Origin: JBGPBY01 sp041481485
GTDB lineage: Bacteria > Acidobacteriota > Terriglobia > 20CM-2-55-15
NCBI GenBank assembly: GCA_041481485.1
Contig: JBGPBY010000262.1
Span: 1-9,815, forward strand
Direction: 5' to 3'
DNA: 9,815 nt
The first letter of the stretch is position 1. Every line of letters starts with the position of its first letter. A program made the translations under genes and the position numbers. Below, in pieces: positions 6,969-9,815 of this stretch. Below the pieces are notes generated by a model, which saw nothing but the letters and a program-made list of their open reading frames with translations, was not told the origin of the DNA and did not search any database.

Positions 6969-7793
6969 TCAATCTTGTTCTGGGAATGTTAGGTCGGCTA
7001 GTTTGACGCGAGTCGTGGTCCCCTGGGTTTTATACGACTCGGGATTCGCTATGCAGTCGTCACTCTTGAACGCCGTGCTTTCGTAAGACAACTCAGAGTC
7101 GCCGATCCACTGCATCCGACCCATTTGAATCATGTCGATTCCGGGAAAGCTCGGTGCTTCCAGCTGCACCATTTTTTTCAACTGCGTGTCAACTACTGAA
7201 ACTCGACCTGAGATCCCGCAACTGCCTCCCGCCGTACCCAGCGAGACAAATGCAAAGTAGTGGCCGGAAGGCGACGCGATACCTTCCTGGAGTTCAATGC
7301 CGCCAGTCATGCCATATCGGGTAAAGGCACCGGTCGAAAGTTCGTAACCCACCATAACCATCGGAACGTTTTTCCAGGTATCGGTTGGGACATCCAGCAA
7401 GACTCGGCCCCTTGCTTCATCGAACGCAACAACTCCAACCGATCGCACACAGGACTTGCTGTTACTGTAATTCGCGCAGTCTTCTTTAGTCACAGGAAGC
7501 TGGTCAAATTCAATGCGATATTTCTTTCCTCTGACTTCAATATCCAGGTGCTGGTCGATGTTCTCAGCAAACAAAGAAGCGGACCTGTAATAATTCTTGT
7601 TGTCTTTGAGGGCTCGTTCGACTGTCGATGGGTCTGAAACCGTAGCGACCGGGATACTTTGGGTTTCCTCTGATTTGGTATTCGATTGCGGTATTGGTTT
7701 GAATTCCGTGCGATTTTCGTGGTGCCGGAGCAGCAACAGCGTCCCACAGCCGAATATTATCGCGGCAACTGCAACAAGTAATGTTTTTCGCAC
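6969..7793 (-). CDS. Exported protein of unknown function
   Basis: A 274-residue protein I do not recognise. The N-terminus (KTLLVAVAAIIFGCGTLLLL, residues 3-22) is a signal anchor or signal peptide. IFGC ending at Cys16 resembles a lipobox but has a poor -2 residue, so lipoprotein status is uncertain. A polar linker (25-60) leads to a mostly beta domain. SPSGHYFAFVS (174-184), GRVSVVDTQ (196-204) and MQWIGDSELSYES (227-239) recall beta-propeller (TolB/WD40-like) blades, but too few are seen to claim one. Cysteines at 106, 115, 192 and 247 could form disulfides in an exported protein. The start is GTG; an in-frame stop eight codons upstream excludes a longer form, and the ribosome site is weak. 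Hand counts of two 60-base lines gave 50-53% GC, against about 62% in a line of the desaturase gene. Confidence 0.75.
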   Translation of the reverse strand: MRKTLLVAVAAIIFGCGTLLLLRHHENRTEFKPIPQSNTKSEETQSIPVATVSDPSTVERALKDNKNYYRSASLFAENIDQHLDIEVRGKKYRIEFDQLPVTKEDCANYSNSKSCVRSVGVVAFDEARGRVLLDVPTDTWKNVPMVMVGYELSTGAFTRYGMTGGIELQEGIASPSGHYFAFVSLGTAGGSCGISGRVSVVDTQLKKMVQLEAPSFPGIDMIQMGRMQWIGDSELSYESTAFKSDDCIANPESYKTQGTTTRVKLADLTFPEQD

Positions 7794-7936
7794 GAAGTTC
7801 TCACGGGGAGTCTACCGCACTCGATTCCTGGAACTTCTCCTCTAATTGTCATTGCCCGCGTACCCCCGTTTATACTTCTTATGCTTAGCTGCCTGCGTGC
7901 GCTGGGTTCGTGAAGGATCTGGCGGAGCGGAATCCG

Positions 7937-7965
7937 GTCCCTCGATTCCAGCGTCCCTCGATTCC
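7937..7965. repeat. 13-bp direct repeat with 16-bp spacing
   Basis: GTCCCTCGATTCC occurs at 7937-7949 and again at 7953-7965, separated by three bases. The inner CTCGATTCC also occurs at 7820-7828. Direct repeats in a divergent spacer can be regulator sites, but a local duplication explains them equally well. Confidence 0.75.
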
Positions 7966-7996
7966 CGGTCCTGTGGGCAAGTCGGCAACTTCGTTC

Positions 7997-8025
7997 TTGC
8001 TTCCTGATCTGACACGGTTTACAAA
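7997..8025 (+). promoter_or_regulatory. Possible promoter giving a leaderless transcript
   Basis: TTGCTT (7997-8002) and TACAAA (8020-8025) are separated by 17 bases. The match is weak (three and four of six). If used, transcription would start at about 8032, which is the A of the start codon of the next gene. That gene has no visible Shine-Dalgarno sequence, which fits a leaderless message. Confidence 0.25.
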
Positions 8026-8031
8026 ATACCC

Positions 8032-9309
8032 ATGCGCGCTCTCGTTCTTGCCATCGCATTCCTGACACAGGGCGGCACGCCGCAACAGAGCGGCGTTGTC
8101 AGCGGGCGGTTGCACTTTACCGGAACCACGGGGCCTCCGCCTATCGTTCGAGTAGCGGCAATCCCGGCGGAGACCGGCGTACCGGCCGCGGACTCCATCC
8201 TGATCGGAATTGGCGCAAGCGACGCATCCGGGAACTTCCGTCTGGAAGATGTTCCGCCGGGCAGGTATTACATCATAGCGGGTTTCGTCGCCGCGCCGAC
8301 CTACTACCCTGGAGTAACCCGCATCAGCGACGCGCGCGTCGTGACCGTGACTGCAGGAAGCGTCCTCACCGGCGTGGATTTCGCATTGCAGAGTTCCCTA
8401 ACCGAGTTCGTCGATACTAACGGACGACTGCTGACGCGGATTGAGGGCGTTGTCGTCACAAACAACGGCAAGGCGATCCCTCCACTGTTGTCCGTCTTCG
8501 CGCAGCAGGGCAATGGAGGCGGAGCCTTAGGAATCGGGCCGGATGGCCGATTCCAGTTCCAACTGGCGCGAGGTGAATACAAGGTTCGCCTCACAAACGT
8601 TTCAGCCCGCTACGCGGTGGAGTCCATATCGTATGGATCCGTCGATCTCCTCAACGCGCCCCTGAAAATCGACGGATCCACTCCGGCGAATATACGTATC
8701 ACCTTACAGGAAGTTAATCCGGAGCGTGTTTTCAAGGTCAGCGGCCGTGTCATCAGCACATACGATAGTTATTGGTTCCGGAGGCCGATGATCCGCCTGC
8801 GACCAGACGTCGACCCACGTACGTCAGGCTTGTATCCCGAAGGGCAGATTGATTTACCCGTGGCAGCCGATGGCACGTTCGAAATCGCAGACGTGGTGCC
8901 CGGACGATACCTCCTGATTCCCCTTGGACTCCCGATTGGGGGCGTGCAGGCCACTCCGATCACCGTTGAAGATCACGATCTCCGAGACGTCGAAGTCCCG
9001 CTTCCCTTGCGCGCGGACATCATTGTCCACGTCCGCTCCATCGACGAAAATGAGAACGTCCTCCCGAACCCCACGGACTACAACGCCGTCAGGATGGAAT
9101 TGCGTAGTCCGCGTTACGCGAGCGGAAGCGGCCTTCGAGCCCTCGTTCCCGAAGGATCGTATTCGGTCTCACTAACGGCGCTGCCGGCAGGATATGTGCT
9201 GAAATCGATCACGTCTGGAGGCCGCGACTTGTCTCAGACCCTATTGGATATCGACTTGTCGGCGACAAAGATCGATATCGAGGCTACTTTGCAGCTGCAG
9301 AAGCGCTGA
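8032..9309 (+). CDS. Secreted protein with carboxypeptidase-regulatory-like (CnaB-type) repeats
   Basis: A 425-residue protein with a short hydrophobic N-terminus (MRALVLAIAFLTQG) that probably acts as a signal peptide. The rest is beta-rich and contains repeated prealbumin-like sandwich modules, recognised by a DGxF...VPPGxY pattern: SGNFRLEDVPPGRYYI (66-81), DGRFQFQLARGEYKV (171-185), DGTFEIADVVPGRYLL (280-295) and a weaker unit LVPEGSYSVSL (371-381). YYPGVT (91-96) is a phrase I associate with acidobacterial members of this group. No peptidase catalytic residues are present; such modules usually bind or stack as surface or periplasmic scaffolds. ATG 8032 is the only usable start after an in-frame TGA at 8005-8007, and no ribosome binding site is visible before it. 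It is followed after 70 bases by a coiled-coil gene with its own ribosome site. The exact partner or role is unknown. Confidence 0.8.
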   Translation: MRALVLAIAFLTQGGTPQQSGVVSGRLHFTGTTGPPPIVRVAAIPAETGVPAADSILIGIGASDASGNFRLEDVPPGRYYIIAGFVAAPTYYPGVTRISDARVVTVTAGSVLTGVDFALQSSLTEFVDTNGRLLTRIEGVVVTNNGKAIPPLLSVFAQQGNGGGALGIGPDGRFQFQLARGEYKVRLTNVSARYAVESISYGSVDLLNAPLKIDGSTPANIRITLQEVNPERVFKVSGRVISTYDSYWFRRPMIRLRPDVDPRTSGLYPEGQIDLPVAADGTFEIADVVPGRYLLIPLGLPIGGVQATPITVEDHDLRDVEVPLPLRADIIVHVRSIDENENVLPNPTDYNAVRMELRSPRYASGSGLRALVPEGSYSVSLTALPAGYVLKSITSGGRDLSQTLLDIDLSATKIDIEATLQLQKR

Positions 9310-9379
9310 AGAACTTCGGGAGTATCGGGGACTGGCAAGGCGGTAACTTCATTCGCTGGAATATTGGCTGGAGGCTTTG

Positions 9380-9815
9380 ATGTCGATTGAGGAGTTGACC
9401 CGAGAACTTGCGGAAAACCGGGAAAAAGTTCAGGTGCGGGACAAGGCTCGACGCGACATGGATCACGTGCGGGAAAGTCTTCAGGAGGAATACAAACGGC
9501 GCTATGCCCTCGCGGAAGTTCTGAAGAAGGAATTGCGCGACGTCGAGCGGATGGGGGGACTGTCGTTGACAGGCCTGATCTATGAGTTTTTCGGTAACAA
9601 GGAAGAACACATGGATAACGAGCGCCAGGAGCAACTCGCCGCGAAATTAAAGCTGGATCAATGCAGTCATGTAATCTCCGAGCTGGAACGGGAACTTTCC
9701 GAATTGGAACGGCGTCTCTCGAACCTTGAGGGTCTCGATGAGCGATATGAATCGCTGTTCAAGGAGAAGGAACAGTTGCTTCTTCAGTCGAGTAGTCCAA
9801 ATGCACACACATTGG
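9380..9815 (+). CDS. Coiled-coil protein of unknown function, 3' end outside the window
   Basis: An open frame of 145 codons that continues past the window edge without a stop. ATG 9380 is preceded by TGGAGG (9369-9374) at 5 bases, a good start. The product is highly charged and almost entirely helical, with two coiled-coil stretches: residues about 5-57 (ELTRELAENREKVQVRD onward) and about 92-137 (SELERELSELERRLSNLE). Between them is a less charged segment, GGLSLTGLIYEFFGNKEE (59-76), leading into ERQEQLAAKLKLDQ. I have an impression of similar segments in other uncharacterised bacterial coiled-coil proteins but cannot name a family. There is no signal peptide, so it is likely cytoplasmic. 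It could be co-transcribed with the CnaB-repeat gene 70 bases upstream, though no shared role is evident. Confidence 0.75.
   Translation, partial: MSIEELTRELAENREKVQVRDKARRDMDHVRESLQEEYKRRYALAEVLKKELRDVERMGGLSLTGLIYEFFGNKEEHMDNERQEQLAAKLKLDQCSHVISELERELSELERRLSNLEGLDERYESLFKEKEQLLLQSSSPNAHTL

Larger units (their letters stand above)
7794..8031. other. Divergent intergenic spacer with short direct repeats
   Basis: This 238-base spacer separates the minus-strand exported protein from the plus-strand CnaB-repeat protein, so it should carry promoters in both directions. It contains the 13-base direct repeat listed at 7937-7965, a third partial match CTCGATTCC at 7820-7828, and the weak promoter candidate at 7997-8025. 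No RNA gene was recognised. Confidence 0.5.

Noticed and set aside
7903..7975. tRNA-like or small RNA gene in the divergent spacer
   Set aside because: The GATTCC strings hinted at a T-arm, but no acceptor stem, anticodon arm or CCA end could be assembled; they are explained by the direct repeat.

Overview
The window looks like chromosomal DNA of a fairly GC-rich bacterium, most likely an acidobacterium (Bryobacterales- or Vicinamibacteria-like). This is inferred from protein style: the secreted protein at 8032-9309 is built from carboxypeptidase-regulatory-like (CnaB-type) repeats of the kind abundant in Acidobacteriota, next to a secreted TPR-like protein. No rRNA, tRNA, CRISPR array, transposase or phage gene was seen.

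Region 1 (1-272) is a leader with no convincing gene and one weak promoter candidate. Region 2 (273-5725) is a tightly packed three-gene plus-strand operon and the most interesting part. It holds a HAD-family hydrolase, a 633-residue protein carrying two complete fatty-acid-desaturase-like tri-histidine sets in one chain, and a 962-residue fusion of an N-terminal condensation/WES-type acyltransferase (HHxxxDG) with a C-terminal GH3-type acyl-adenylating enzyme. The first junction is 9 bases with a good ribosome binding site. The second is an ATGA stop/start overlap. Together they suggest a small self-contained pathway: desaturate (or hydroxylate) a fatty acyl chain, activate it as acyl-adenylate, and transfer it to an alcohol or amine acceptor, with the HAD enzyme possibly dephosphorylating the acceptor or an intermediate. 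No carrier protein is visible, which fits GH3 chemistry. The product is unknown.

Region 3 (5714-7793) is minus strand: a secreted TPR-like protein whose end overlaps the operon's last gene by 12 bases, a 415-base intergenic stretch, and a lower-GC gene for an exported protein of unknown function. Region 4 (7794-9815) is plus strand: a 238-base spacer with short direct repeats, the CnaB-repeat secreted protein, and the start of a coiled-coil protein that runs off the window.

A short palindromic repeat with core CGGTCATAGACCG followed by CCTACAGT occurs twice, once in the minus-strand intergenic stretch and once in frame inside the acyltransferase domain of the GH3 fusion gene. It looks like a dispersed genomic repeat that has entered a coding sequence.
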